64,000 nucleotides of DNA from Prochlorococcus sp. AG-402-M18 (GTDB lineage Bacteria; Cyanobacteriota; Cyanobacteriia; PCC-6307; Cyanobiaceae): NCBI GenBank assembly GCA_003216595.1, contig QCIQ01000004.1, positions 1 to 64,000 on the forward strand, written 5' to 3'. How positions within the stretch are numbered: the first letter of the stretch is position 1; each line of letters starts with the position of its first letter. Positions 32,631 through 44,323 of the stretch are shown in pieces. A program made the translations under genes and the position numbers. Below the pieces are notes generated by a model. It ran no database searches. It worked only from the letters and a program-made list of their open reading frames with translations, and had not been told where the DNA came from.

Positions 32631-33689
32631 ATGCCTCGCCTTTTAATTGCTGCAAGCGGAACGGGTGGGCATATTTATCCTGCATTGTCTTTCGCTGATT
32701 CACTTTCAAATTCTTGGGAAATTGAGTGGTTAGGTGTGCCAAATAGGCTAGAAATTGAACTGGTTCCCAAAAAATACAATTTAATCAAGCTAAAAGTCGG
32801 AGGATTACAAGGAAATCTTGTTAGAAAAATCTTTGATTTATGTAAATTACTTTTTGCTTCTATTCAGGTCTCGTTTCTCTTACGTCAAAAAAAAATTAAT
32901 GTTGTTTTTACTACTGGCGGTTATATATCTGCTCCTAGTATTCTCGGCGCAAAACTAACTGGCATTCCTATTTTGTTGCATGAATCGAATGCTATTCCTG
33001 GAAAAGTAACTAGGTTATTGGGTAAATTTTGTGACCATGTTGCTTTAGGAATCCCATCAGCATCGGAGTATTTGCAAGGGTGTAGAACAAGTTTTACTGG
33101 CACACCTGTAAGACCAGAATTTTTTGTAGATCAGCCTCTACCTCCTTGGGTGCCGCTTGGAGAGGGGGTGTTGATTGTTGTTATGGGAGGTAGTCAAGGA
33201 GCAATAAAAATGAATGAGATGGTGAGGAGTATCTTGCCTTGGTTGCTTAATAAGGGTTGTAGAGTTATTCATCTGACAGGTGATAACGATAGTTTCTATA
33301 AAAAATTAGATAAAATTGATACTCACGCTAATTTGGTTGTAAGAAAATACAGTAATGAAATATCGGCCTTGCTGCGAAATGCTGATTTGGCAATAAGTAG
33401 AGCAGGATCTGGCGCAATTTGTGAATTAATGGTAACAAAGACCCCTTCAATTTTAATACCTTTTCCAGCTTCTGCCGATCAACATCAAGAACTAAATGCT
33501 TCTTATATGGCTAGATATGGAGGGGCTGTAATAGTTAATCAACATGATCCAGAAAATGATATTTTGAAAAATACCATATCTAATTTGATAGATTCTAATT
33601 CTCTCGGTGAAATGAGATCAAATATGAATAATTACGATTGCCAAAATCCTGAAAATAAGATATTTGAGATTGTAAATTCGATTAGTTAA
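32631..33689 (+). CDS. murG: UDP-N-acetylglucosamine-N-acetylmuramyl-(pentapeptide) pyrophosphoryl-undecaprenol GlcNAc transferase
   Basis: AASGTGGHIYPALSFADSL, LLHESNAIPGKVTRLL, VMGGSQGA, SRAGSGAICELMV. Confidence 0.94.
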   Translation: MPRLLIAASGTGGHIYPALSFADSLSNSWEIEWLGVPNRLEIELVPKKYNLIKLKVGGLQGNLVRKIFDLCKLLFASIQVSFLLRQKKINVVFTTGGYISAPSILGAKLTGIPILLHESNAIPGKVTRLLGKFCDHVALGIPSASEYLQGCRTSFTGTPVRPEFFVDQPLPPWVPLGEGVLIVVMGGSQGAIKMNEMVRSILPWLLNKGCRVIHLTGDNDSFYKKLDKIDTHANLVVRKYSNEISALLRNADLAISRAGSGAICELMVTKTPSILIPFPASADQHQELNASYMARYGGAVIVNQHDPENDILKNTISNLIDSNSLGEMRSNMNNYDCQNPENKIFEIVNSIS

Positions 33690-34764
33690 TGTAATCTTTT
33701 AATGTATTAATAATTTGAATATTTTGTTTGCGTTTTTGTAGACTAATTCTGATCCAATTTTCATCTAGATTTATAAAAGATCTACAGTCTCTTAATAAAA
33801 TTCCTCTTTTTTTTAAATTCTCAATAAGATTTAATAGAGAATTATTACTTTGAATTAATTGAAAATTTGTAGTAGTAGGTAGAGGCTTAATAGTAGAAAA
33901 TTCTGACAAACTTTTATGTAACCAGTTCCCTTCTTCTTCTACCCATCTATGGATCTTATTTAATCTTTTTTCATGCATTTTTGAATCTTTCATAATCAAA
34001 TTAGTTGCATTTAATGCTAGTGTATTTACTGGCCATGGATCTCTTATCTTCTTCCATTTTAATAATCTATCTGAGTTCGTTACTGAATATCCAATCCTTA
34101 ATCCAGCAATACCTAGAAACTTAGTTAAACTCCTTATTACTATAAGGTTTTTATAATTTTTAGTTAAATCAATGATTGATTCATTTTCACCTCCGGGTGT
34201 AAGAGAAATAAATGCTTCATCGCAAATTACGAGTTTATAATTAGTTAATAATTTTTCTATTGACGAGCGACTCCATAATTGCCCAGTTGGATTATGTGGG
34301 TTTGTAATCCATAAGACATGGGTTTTTGGTTTAATTGGAAATGACTGAGGATTGCTATTAGTCCAAGATAAAGGAATTGGATTATGTGTATAGGAAGCAT
34401 TCCAACACTTTAAAGCTCTTTGATAGTCTCCAAAGCCAGGAGAGGGAAGAGAACTTGTGCCATTTAAACTTGCATCTCTTGCTGCCCAAGTAAATAATTC
34501 TGAAGCTCCATTACCAGGTAAAATCATTGAAGGATCAATATTATGCCATTTCGCAATAGAACTTGTTACTTCAAAAAAGCTTCTATCAGGATAAGATTTA
34601 ATAGATCCATTTTTTATACAATTAATAAGATAATTATTAAACTTTTTAGGTAATTTAAAAGGGACTAGTGATGCGCTTGCATCGATTATTTTATCTGTAG
34701 ATAGGCCTAACTCTCTTGCTTCTTTTTCAATATTACCTCCATGACTATCAATGTCTATTTTCAT
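33682..34764 (-). CDS. class I/II aminotransferase, HisC/CobD (threonine-phosphate decarboxylase)-like
   Basis: HGGNIEKEARELGLSTDKIIDASASLVPF, LPGNGASELF, TNPHNPTGQLW, RSLTKFLGIAGLRIGYSV. Confidence 0.78.
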   Translation of the reverse strand: MKIDIDSHGGNIEKEARELGLSTDKIIDASASLVPFKLPKKFNNYLINCIKNGSIKSYPDRSFFEVTSSIAKWHNIDPSMILPGNGASELFTWAARDASLNGTSSLPSPGFGDYQRALKCWNASYTHNPIPLSWTNSNPQSFPIKPKTHVLWITNPHNPTGQLWSRSSIEKLLTNYKLVICDEAFISLTPGGENESIIDLTKNYKNLIVIRSLTKFLGIAGLRIGYSVTNSDRLLKWKKIRDPWPVNTLALNATNLIMKDSKMHEKRLNKIHRWVEEEGNWLHKSLSEFSTIKPLPTTTNFQLIQSNNSLLNLIENLKKRGILLRDCRSFINLDENWIRISLQKRKQNIQIINTLKDYIN

Positions 34765-34832
34765 TATATTTGAGATAATATTGTGATTAGTTTAAACACA
34801 ATCATAATTATTGATATAAATCATTTGTGGTT

Positions 34833-35990
34833 TTATTTCCATGGCTCTTCGGAGCCGATTACTTCTTTAATATTTCGGAATCCGTGTTTTTCCATTTGCA
34901 GGGTTAATCCATCTAAAATTTCTGGAACTAAATTTGGTCCCTCAAATATCCAACCTGTATACACCTGAACCAGTGAAGCCCCAGCTGCAATTCTTTCCCA
35001 CGCTGTTTGTGCTGAACTGATTCCACCTACACCAATAAGCGGTAAAGCATTATTAGTACTATTTCTAAGCCTTCTAATAACTTCCATTCCTCTTTTTTCT
35101 AAAGGGAGTCCGCTTAATCCTCCATTTTCTTGCTCCAGAGTATTTCCAGTTTTGATTCTTAGGTTTTTAAGGTTAAATCTATTTAAGCTTGTATTGATTG
35201 CGATTATTCCATCAATACCATTCTCAATTGCAACTCTCGCAATTTCATCAATTTTTTCATTTGACAGATCTGGAGCAATTTTTACAAGCAGAGGAGGACA
35301 ATTGGATAAATCTTTTAGAGTATGTATTAACTTTTTTATTTGTTTTGTTTCTTGTAATGAGCGAAGGCCTGGGGTATTCGGCGAACTAACATTGATGACG
35401 GCATAGTCAGATAAAGGAGCCAGGAGTTTTAAAGATAAAAAATAGTCTTTATCAGCTTCATCGAGAGGTGTGATTTTTGACTTTCCTAGATTTACTCCCA
35501 GGACACATGGTCTATTTCCTGGCGCAGAAATTTTTTGTTTTTCTATAGTGCTTAAGAATTTTTCTGCACCTTCATTATTGAATCCCATTCTATTCAGTGC
35601 AGCTTTTTCTTTTGCAATTCTGAAAAGTCTTGGTTTTGGATTACCTTTTTGGGCATGCCAAGTAATAGTTCCTAATTCAGCGAAACCAAATCCAAAATAA
35701 TTCCAAAGACCAGCTCCTACTCCATTTTTATCAAATCCAGCAGCAAGTCCTACAGGGTTTTTAAAGTGCAAGCCAAAGATAATTTGATTTAAGCTTGAAT
35801 TGCTTCTTTGAAAATCACTTGACGCTTTTAAAAGGAGATTAGAAATTATTGGAACATTTCTATTTAATGATGCAACTTTAATGGCATTAAGAGCTGAATT
35901 AGTAAGTATTTCTGCATCAATACCCTCGTCTTGTGATAGAAGCTGTCCAAGCAGAATATTGTAGAAGTCGTTTTTTTTATTCTTTGACAA
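34833..35990 (-). CDS. pyrD: dihydroorotate dehydrogenase (quinone)
   Basis: [75 protein letters not shown]. Confidence 0.95.
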   Translation of the reverse strand: MSKNKKNDFYNILLGQLLSQDEGIDAEILTNSALNAIKVASLNRNVPIISNLLLKASSDFQRSNSSLNQIIFGLHFKNPVGLAAGFDKNGVGAGLWNYFGFGFAELGTITWHAQKGNPKPRLFRIAKEKAALNRMGFNNEGAEKFLSTIEKQKISAPGNRPCVLGVNLGKSKITPLDEADKDYFLSLKLLAPLSDYAVINVSSPNTPGLRSLQETKQIKKLIHTLKDLSNCPPLLVKIAPDLSNEKIDEIARVAIENGIDGIIAINTSLNRFNLKNLRIKTGNTLEQENGGLSGLPLEKRGMEVIRRLRNSTNNALPLIGVGGISSAQTAWERIAAGASLVQVYTGWIFEGPNLVPEILDGLTLQMEKHGFRNIKEVIGSEEPWK

Positions 35991-36462
35991 AATCTTTTAG
36001 TTGTATTGTTCGACCTTTAGAAAAAGCTACAGCAATTGCATCAACTCTATCATTATCCTTTTCTCCGCTATGTCCCTTGACATATTGAAGTTTGACTTTT
36101 GGAAGTTCAGGGTGATCAAGAGCTTTCCATAAATCTTGATTGAGAACTTCTTTACCAGATGCTGTTTTCCATCCTTTCTTTTTCCAATTTGACATCCATT
36201 TTTCCATTCCATCAATTAAATATTTGCTATCTGTTTTTATGGTTAATGAAGGATGAAATTTTATTTTTTTTAATTTTTCTAGAACAAATAATGCAGCCTG
36301 TAATTCCATGCGATTATTTGTTGTCTGAGGGCTGAAACCACCAAATTCAATTTCGCTTCCATCTTGGAACCTAATTAATGCTCCCCATCCACCTGGACCA
36401 GGATTACCGCTACATGCACCATCAGTTGCTGCAGTAATAGCCAATTTTTCTTCTTTAGACAT
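35977..36462 (-). CDS. rnhA: ribonuclease HI
   Basis: [64 protein letters not shown]. Start refined from ORF 36528 to ATG 36462 ([15 protein letters not shown]). Confidence 0.92.
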   Translation of the reverse strand: MSKEEKLAITAATDGACSGNPGPGGWGALIRFQDGSEIEFGGFSPQTTNNRMELQAALFVLEKLKKIKFHPSLTIKTDSKYLIDGMEKWMSNWKKKGWKTASGKEVLNQDLWKALDHPELPKVKLQYVKGHSGEKDNDRVDAIAVAFSKGRTIQLKDFVKE

Positions 36463-36464
36463 AA

Positions 36465-36493
36465 AAAAAAACCGGTCTGAATAGACCGGTTTT
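36465..36493 (-). terminator. rho-independent terminator of rplJ-rplL
   Basis: On minus strand AAAACCGGTCTATTCAGACCGGTTTTTTTT: stem ACCGGTCT/AGACCGGT with downstream T tract. Confidence 0.85.
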
Positions 36494-36530
36494 ATATAAG
36501 CAGAAAACAGGTGTTTTTCCAGTAACAATT

Positions 36531-36926
36531 TTATTTTAAAGTTACTTTTCCACCAACAGCTTCAATTGCTTTCTTTAAAGCTTCAGCATCTTCTTTGGTA
36601 GCTCCTTCTTTGATTGTTTTTGGAGCAGCTTCTACTAGCGCTTTAGCTTCGCCAAGGCCCAAGCCTGTGGCATTTCGAACTTCTTTAAGGACTTTGATTT
36701 TAGAAGAAGCGTCAAAGCTTTCTAAAACAACCTCAAATTCAGTTTTTTCTTCGGCAGCATCAGCTCCATCGCCAGCAGCAGCAGCTCCGGGAGCTGCCAT
36801 GACAACGCCAGCAGATGCGGCAGCAGATACACCAAAAGCTTCTTCTATTTGCTTGACAAGCTCTGAAGCTTCAAGCAAAGAGAGGCTTTTTAATGAATCT
36901 AAGATTTCATCGGTTTTTGCAGACAT
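36531..36926 (-). CDS. rplL: 50S ribosomal protein L7/L12
   Basis: [44 protein letters not shown]. Confidence 0.97.
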   Translation of the reverse strand: MSAKTDEILDSLKSLSLLEASELVKQIEEAFGVSAAASAGVVMAAPGAAAAGDGADAAEEKTEFEVVLESFDASSKIKVLKEVRNATGLGLGEAKALVEAAPKTIKEGATKEDAEALKKAIEAVGGKVTLK

Positions 36927-36978
36927 GGTTTAAATCAGCAACTAAGTAAGTAGAAAACAAATTGTTAAACAAGGAGTA

Positions 36979-37506
36979 TCAGCTCTCGCCGCTCTCGGAA
37001 TGTTGTTTAAGAGATCTTGCAAGTCCAGATGGGACCTCATTTATACCAATAGCGATTTTGCTTGTTATGGAATTCATTGCACCAGCAATTTGTGCCATAA
37101 GTGCTTCCTTGCTAGGAAGTTTTGCAATCGCTTTGATCTCATCTTGAGATAAAAGTTTGCCTTCGAAAAGACCTCCTTTAGTCTCAGACTTTTGAGTTTC
37201 CTTTTGAAATGCTTGTACAGCTTTAACAGCACTCCCAACATCTCCTTTGATTAAAACAAAGGCGTTAGTGCCAGTAAGCAATGACTCCAAACCAGTCCAG
37301 GAATCTTTTCCTTTTATGGCTTGACGCATCAAGGTGTTTTTAGTGACCTTGCAGATGCCATCGCTTTTTTGCAATCTTGAGCGCAAGTCAGACATCTCTT
37401 TTGTGGATAAGCCCTTGTAATCAAGAACTAAAGCCATTTCAGAGTTATCTAATAGACCCTCTATCGTTTCGACGATCTGTTTTTTGCTTTCCAGCGTGCG
37501 GCCCAT
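36979..37506 (-). CDS. rplJ: 50S ribosomal protein L10
   Basis: [19 protein letters not shown]..., [31 protein letters not shown]. Confidence 0.96.
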   Translation of the reverse strand: MGRTLESKKQIVETIEGLLDNSEMALVLDYKGLSTKEMSDLRSRLQKSDGICKVTKNTLMRQAIKGKDSWTGLESLLTGTNAFVLIKGDVGSAVKAVQAFQKETQKSETKGGLFEGKLLSQDEIKAIAKLPSKEALMAQIAGAMNSITSKIAIGINEVPSGLARSLKQHSESGES

Positions 37507-37695
37507 AATAATTGGATCGAATCGGGGGAAGAACTGGACATACGGCCATATTCCCCTTGGGGAATCGAGGCCGCTAACGATTCAATCCAAAAAGATAAAA
37601 CCTGCGTATGCCTCGGCGGGGTTTATAAATTCTATTAAACGAAAGGTTTAATAGAATCAGACCTGCTGTCTTTGGCTGGGCGCATGCCCTTGTGG
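37507..37695 (-). ncRNA. ribosomal protein L10 leader (5' UTR regulatory RNA of rplJL)
   Basis: Minus-strand AAAGACAGCAGGTC...CCCGCCGAGGCATACGCAGG matches the L10-leader core layout; a perfect 11-bp hairpin TTCTATTAAAC/GTTTAATAGAA lies inside, and a GATTCCCC AA GGGGAAT hairpin lies nearer the gene. Confidence 0.75.
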
Positions 37696-37728
37696 TTATA
37701 CCACTTAACTAATTTACATCAATAAGGG

Positions 37729-38436
37729 TCACTTTTCTTTCTGCAAGTCTTGTAATTCGTTGATATCTACTTCTACGGATGGTCCCATTGTGGAGGTAAT
37801 AAAAAAGCTTTTCCAGAATTTTCCTTTCGCTCCGCTTGGTTTATTTTTTTCTATTGTTAATTGTAATGTCTTCAAATTTTCAAGGAGAGCCTCTTCCGAA
37901 AAACTTGCTTTACCAAATCGGACATGCACAATTCCTGCTTTGTCTGCTCTAAATTCAAGTTTTCCTGCTTTAAATTCTTTAATAGCTCCTGTTAAATCGG
38001 TGGTAACTGTTCCTGCTTTTGGATTAGGCATAAGTCCTCTAGGTCCAAGCACTCTTCCAAGTTTTGCAACCTTGGGCATCATATCCGGAGTTGAAATTAG
38101 CAGGTCGAAGTTCATTTCTCCTTTGTTGATTGAATCAACTAAATCTTCCTCTCCAGCAAGATCAGCACCTGCTTTAGTCGCCTCAGAAACTTTTTCTCCG
38201 CGTGTAATGACTGCTATTCGTATTTTTTGACCAGTACCACTTGGTAAGGCAACTGTCGTTCTTAGTTGCTGATCAGTATATTTTGGATCAATGCCAAGTC
38301 TTATGTGAGCTTCAATAGTCTCATCAAATTTTGCATTTGCATTCTCCTTAACTAGCTTTATTGCTTCAATGGGAGAATATGTACGCTCTTCCACTTTGGA
38401 AAGTAACGTTGTCATTCTTTTAGAAAAATTTTTCAT
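37729..38436 (-). CDS. rplA: 50S ribosomal protein L1
   Basis: [47 protein letters not shown]. Confidence 0.97.
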   Translation of the reverse strand: MKNFSKRMTTLLSKVEERTYSPIEAIKLVKENANAKFDETIEAHIRLGIDPKYTDQQLRTTVALPSGTGQKIRIAVITRGEKVSEATKAGADLAGEEDLVDSINKGEMNFDLLISTPDMMPKVAKLGRVLGPRGLMPNPKAGTVTTDLTGAIKEFKAGKLEFRADKAGIVHVRFGKASFSEEALLENLKTLQLTIEKNKPSGAKGKFWKSFFITSTMGPSVEVDINELQDLQKEK

Positions 38437-38502
38437 AATAAATTGGGGTTCATTCGACTATTAATCTCCCCCCTTTAAAAGTTTGATGATTTTACGATTT
38501 AA

Positions 38503-38928
38503 TTAGTCCTTTATGGAAACCCCCATATTTTTGGCGGTACCCTCAATAACTTTCATCGCTGATTCGATGCTGCTGCAATTGAGATCAGGAAGCTTTGTTT
38601 TAGCAATTTCTTCAAGTTGAGTTTTACTAATCGAGCCAGCAGTCCCTTTGGCTGACTCGCCTGACCCTTTCGCAATGCCTGCAGCTTTAGTTATTAAAAC
38701 AGAAGCAGGAGGAGTTTTTGTTATGAAAGTAAAACTTCTATCTTCGAAAACAGATATTTCTACAGGTATAACAAAGCCAGCTTTGTCTTGGGTGCGCGAA
38801 TTGTATTCCTTACAAAACGCCATTATGTTTACCCCATGTTGACCTAGCGCAGGGCCAACAGGAGGCGCGGGGTTGGCTTTGCCAGCCTGTAAGGCCAACT
38901 TGATCAGGGCTACTACTTTCTTTGCCAT
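38503..38928 (-). CDS. rplK: 50S ribosomal protein L11
   Basis: [33 protein letters not shown]. Confidence 0.97.
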   Translation of the reverse strand: MAKKVVALIKLALQAGKANPAPPVGPALGQHGVNIMAFCKEYNSRTQDKAGFVIPVEISVFEDRSFTFITKTPPASVLITKAAGIAKGSGESAKGTAGSISKTQLEEIAKTKLPDLNCSSIESAMKVIEGTAKNMGVSIKD

Positions 38929-39030
38929 CGGCTGAAAATTGAACTAATGCGGAAAATCTGAAACTAATCAGACAAATTATCTAATAAACTTAACTCCTAG
39001 ACTGACCAGACAGCAAAAGGAAATTAAAAA

Positions 39031-39699
39031 TCAATTTTGTTTAGTTATTTGAGAAAATTCAAGTTCAACTGGAGTTTCTCTGCCAAATATTGATAAAAGA
39101 GCCTTAAGTTTGTTTCTTTCTCCTGAAACTTCAATTACCTCTCCCTGGAAATCTTTAAAAGGACCTGAAGTAACAACAATCTGATCACCTTCTTCTACAT
39201 CCAACTTGACAACAGTTTTCTTTTCAGCTGCTCGCTTGAAAATTCTATTAACTTCTTGCCTGCTGAGAGGGCGAGGTTTTATATGACCGCGTGCTTTACC
39301 AGTGGCTCTGCGGTCTTCTGCACCAACAAAATTAATTACATTTGGAGTACTTCTAACGGCCATCATTGTGTCTTCATCTAACACCATGCGAACGAGCACA
39401 TACCCAGGGAAAACTTTTTCTTCTGTAGTCTGCCTGCTACCATCTTTTTTTAGCTTCACAGCAGGGGTTTGAGGGATTTCTATCTCTATGATTCTGTCAC
39501 TAACACCAAGAGTTATGGCTCTTTGCTCAAGTGTCGCTTTTACCTTCTTTTCGCAACTTGAGGCAACCTGAATAGCATACCAACGTGCAATATTTGTTTT
39601 GATTGTTTGGTTTCCAAATCTTGATTGATCGTCCTCAAGTGTTTCTGATCTATCAATTATTTTTGAATCGTTAGTAGGTGTGGTTTCAATCTCTGACAC
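39031..39699 (-). CDS. nusG: transcription termination/antitermination protein NusG
   Basis: WYAIQVASSCEKKVKATLEQR, VFPGYVLVRM, EGDQIVVTSGPFKDFQGEV. Confidence 0.96.
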   Translation of the reverse strand: MSEIETTPTNDSKIIDRSETLEDDQSRFGNQTIKTNIARWYAIQVASSCEKKVKATLEQRAITLGVSDRIIEIEIPQTPAVKLKKDGSRQTTEEKVFPGYVLVRMVLDEDTMMAVRSTPNVINFVGAEDRRATGKARGHIKPRPLSRQEVNRIFKRAAEKKTVVKLDVEEGDQIVVTSGPFKDFQGEVIEVSGERNKLKALLSIFGRETPVELEFSQITKQN

Positions 39700-39741
39700 T
39701 GGAAAAAATTGTGAGTGGTTTAAAAATTTACGTTAGTCGAC

Positions 39742-39984
39742 TCAGCGGAATATCTGAGTGGAGGCCCATCCATAAAAACGGCTTACAGCGGCGATAGAAA
39801 CGGCTGATAAAGTGACCATTAAAATCACGGCAACAGATTCGCTGAAAAGTTGTTGCCGTGAAGGCCATACAACCAGTTTCATTTCATCAATTGTAGAGGA
39901 TAAAAAACTCTTTTTTAAGGCAGTCTTTTCCTTTTTTGTAGGAATTACCTTTTCTTGATCCTCTTTAGAGGTTGGACTTGTCAC
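39742..39984 (-). CDS. secE: preprotein translocase subunit SecE
   Basis: 80 aa with FLSSTIDEMKLVVWPSRQQLFSESVAVILMVTLSAVSIAAV, next to nusG. Confidence 0.9.
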   Translation of the reverse strand: MTSPTSKEDQEKVIPTKKEKTALKKSFLSSTIDEMKLVVWPSRQQLFSESVAVILMVTLSAVSIAAVSRFYGWASTQIFR

Positions 39985-40056
39985 TTTGGGAAGACTAAAA
40001 GGAAGGTACTTTTAAAACGAATGGCTATAAACCTACACTAACTTATGTTTGATAGT

Positions 40057-42822
40057 TTAGTTATCTATTAAAAAAAGTAGTTTTCTAGACTCATCATCTT
40101 TAGTCTTAACTCTTATTGATTTTGCATCTTCAAAAGTCTCTTCTAGAATTTGTGTGGCCAGAGGGTTTTCTAATCTTCTTCTAATCACTCTTCTTAGCGG
40201 TCTTGCACCGTATTCAGGTTCATATCCTTCATCAGCAAGAGTCTTAATGGTCTTTTCGTCAACATAAAGATCTAAACCTTGCTGTTTAAGTAGCTTCTTT
40301 AATTCATCAAGTTGAAGTCGAACTATTTGTTCTAAACTTTCGGGTTTTAGTGGATTAAATCTTATTACTTCATCAATACGGTTCAAAAACTCTGGTCGGA
40401 AATGTTTTGTTAAAGCTTCGTTGATTTTTTGATCTAATTCTTGCGCAAGAATATTTTTATTTGAATTTTCGCTTTGAACTTGGAGTGAATTATTTAAAAT
40501 TGCTTTGCTAGCAAGATTGCTTGTCATCACAATGACTGTGTTTCTGAAATCTACTGTCCGACCTTGAGAATCGGTGAGTCTTCCATCATCTAATACCTGT
40601 AAAAGGATGTTGAAAACTTCTTGATGAGCTTTTTCAATTTCATCAAGAAGTATGACTGCATATGGTCTTTTTCTAATTGCCTCTGTTAATTGCCCCCCTT
40701 CTTCGTAACCCACGTATCCAGGAGGAGCACCTAATAGCCTTGAAACAGCATTTCTTTCCATAAATTCACTCATATCAAGTCTCAACAGAGCATCTTCTTC
40801 ATCAAATAAAGAATTTGCTAGTGATTTAGCAAGTTCAGTTTTACCAACACCTGTAGGGCCCAGAAAAAGAAAGGATCCAATAGGCCTTCTTATGTCCTGC
40901 ATCCCAGCTCTTGCTCTGCGAATTGCTGCTGACACTGCTTGAACAGCATTTAATTGACCAACAACTTTTTTTTCTAAGTCTTGTTCTAAATTTAAAAGCT
41001 TTTGTCTTTCACCTGATAAAACTTTGCTAACAGGAATTCCTGTCCATCTTGAAACAACATCAGCTATATCTTCTGGATCAACTTGATCTGTTAGTAAGGA
41101 ATTGCCATCCTCCTTGTCTTCTTGAATTGAGATTTCTATTTCTTCTATTCTTTCTTTGATTTGATAATGTTGTTCGTATTTTAGTCTTTCTACTTCTGCA
41201 ATATCACCAGAGATTTCAGATTCTATTATTAAATTTTTTAATTCTTCAACTTTTATTTTTAGTTCTTGTAATTCAGCTAATTTTTCTATTTGATCTTGCC
41301 ATTTTTGTTTGAGCTGATCTAGCTCAAATCGTAGCAATTCTTTCTTTTCTTCAAGATTATTTATAGTCTCTAATGTTGTCTCTTTGTTTGCATTTAGTAT
41401 TGATGACTCTAAATGATTAAGCTGAGATTCTTTTTCTTCTATGATTTTTGGTTTTGATGCCGATTCAATTTTCACTTGAGCTGAAGCCTCATCAATTAAG
41501 TCAATAGCTTTATCCGGTAGGCATCTATCACTTATATATCTATGCGCCAAACGATTCGCTGTAATTAGTGCTTCATTACTAATAGTTACTCCGTGATGAA
41601 ACTCATAATTTTCTTTAAGTCCTTTTAGAATTTCCAAGCTTAAATCTAAGCTGGGTTCTTTGATTAATACTTGTTGGAATCGCCTGTCAAGGGCTAGGTC
41701 TTTCTCGATTGTACGTCTATAATTATCAGGAGTCGTTGCCCCTATGCAACGCAAGTCACCACTGGCTAATAATGGCTTTAATAGACTCCCAGCATCAGTG
41801 TTTGACCTGTCTTTGCTTACAATCGTGTGCAATTCGTCTATAAATAAGATTACTCCTTTTTCGCTATTGCTGATTTCACTTAACAATGATCTAAATCTCT
41901 CTTCAAATTGCCCTCGGAATTTAGCGCCAGCTATTAATGCACCGATATCAAGTGAAATTAGTCTTAAACCCTGAAGAGAGTCGGGAAGTTCGTTAGCTAT
42001 AATTTTTTGGGCTAATAACTCTGCAACTGCTGTTTTCCCAACACCTGGAGCACCAATTAGTACTGGATTATTTTTGCCTCTTCGAGATAAAACTTTCGTA
42101 ATTGCTTTTATTTCCGTCTCTCTGCCAATCACAGGATCTAATTTCCCATTTTCAGCTTCGGCTGTAAGGTCTTTGCAGTATAAATCCAATGCATTTGGCG
42201 TTTCATTAAGATTTAACGGTTCTTGCTTTGATGCGACCTCTTCTTTAGCGATAGGAGTAAGTGGCTCGGGGACAGAATTATTTGAATTGTTTTTGGTAGA
42301 TATAGAAGACCTTGAATCTTTTTGTGATCTATCTTCTTTTTGTTGAGTCGCAATTCTTTTAGATTGTTTAAATGATTTCGGCGCTGGTAGTCGTCTCAAT
42401 TCCGCTTCAAGAATTTCACTAGGGAGACCTGCTTGAAAAAAAAGATCTTCTCCTATGCGATTGTCTCTACCAATTGCAATAAGGATATGAGATATCTCTA
42501 TTTGATTAGATCCCCATCGAGAGCGAAAATCATCAGCTGTTTCAAGAAGGATTTCTAAATCTTCTCCAATAAATAAGTCTGATTGGTTGTTTATTGGAAG
42601 TTCAGCGATGAAGTTTTCTAAAATTTCATTTATTTCTTCGTGGTTGACAGGTAAGGAATTTGTATATTTCTGAAATTTTTTATTTCTAAAAAGTACCTGA
42701 ATAAGATGTTCAACATCTAAATTCTGATGTCGCCACCTTCTGGCTGATTGTTCAGCTATGAGTAAAAGACTCCAAGCTTCATCACTAAAAGAATCTGGTT
42801 CTGTAGTTAGACTTCCATTCAT
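40057..42822 (-). CDS. Hsp100 family ATPase, ClpB homolog
   Basis: Two AAA modules (GAPGVGKTAVAELLAQ, GPTGVGKTELAKSL), middle coiled-coil, SQGRTVDFRNTVIVMTSN, C-terminal EYGARPLRRVIRRRLENPLA. Confidence 0.92.
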   Translation of the reverse strand: MNGSLTTEPDSFSDEAWSLLLIAEQSARRWRHQNLDVEHLIQVLFRNKKFQKYTNSLPVNHEEINEILENFIAELPINNQSDLFIGEDLEILLETADDFRSRWGSNQIEISHILIAIGRDNRIGEDLFFQAGLPSEILEAELRRLPAPKSFKQSKRIATQQKEDRSQKDSRSSISTKNNSNNSVPEPLTPIAKEEVASKQEPLNLNETPNALDLYCKDLTAEAENGKLDPVIGRETEIKAITKVLSRRGKNNPVLIGAPGVGKTAVAELLAQKIIANELPDSLQGLRLISLDIGALIAGAKFRGQFEERFRSLLSEISNSEKGVILFIDELHTIVSKDRSNTDAGSLLKPLLASGDLRCIGATTPDNYRRTIEKDLALDRRFQQVLIKEPSLDLSLEILKGLKENYEFHHGVTISNEALITANRLAHRYISDRCLPDKAIDLIDEASAQVKIESASKPKIIEEKESQLNHLESSILNANKETTLETINNLEEKKELLRFELDQLKQKWQDQIEKLAELQELKIKVEELKNLIIESEISGDIAEVERLKYEQHYQIKERIEEIEISIQEDKEDGNSLLTDQVDPEDIADVVSRWTGIPVSKVLSGERQKLLNLEQDLEKKVVGQLNAVQAVSAAIRRARAGMQDIRRPIGSFLFLGPTGVGKTELAKSLANSLFDEEDALLRLDMSEFMERNAVSRLLGAPPGYVGYEEGGQLTEAIRKRPYAVILLDEIEKAHQEVFNILLQVLDDGRLTDSQGRTVDFRNTVIVMTSNLASKAILNNSLQVQSENSNKNILAQELDQKINEALTKHFRPEFLNRIDEVIRFNPLKPESLEQIVRLQLDELKKLLKQQGLDLYVDEKTIKTLADEGYEPEYGARPLRRVIRRRLENPLATQILEETFEDAKSIRVKTKDDESRKLLFLIDN

Positions 42823-42979
42823 TTTCGATCAATTTTGATTCAAAGTGGTCATTTGCCTTCTGAATTTTGATTGTGACCTTGTTATCGATACGTGCATTTA
42901 TTGTTAAGACAAATTTGATTGATTAGGTCTTGGAAAGCAAGCTAGATTAGCAATTCAGGAACAAATAGGAATAATGTAG

Positions 42980-44305
<1,326 letters not shown>

Positions 44306-44323
44306 AGTTGATTTTCCGGTATT

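Noticed and set aside
35977-36528. N-terminal extension of rnhA ([22 protein letters not shown])
   Set aside because: The extension translates the rplL terminator hairpin; the conserved RNase HI start is ATG 36462.
36595-36933. 112-aa plus-strand ORF antisense to rplL
   Set aside because: Mirror of the Ala-rich L7/L12 coding sequence; no independent evidence.
37760-38230. 156-aa plus-strand ORF antisense to rplA
   Set aside because: Shadow ORF of a highly conserved ribosomal gene; low-complexity Ser/Ala/Pro-rich product without protein-like motifs.
41744-42346. Two plus-strand ORFs antisense to the clpB homolog
   Set aside because: Shadow ORFs of conserved AAA ATPase sequence.
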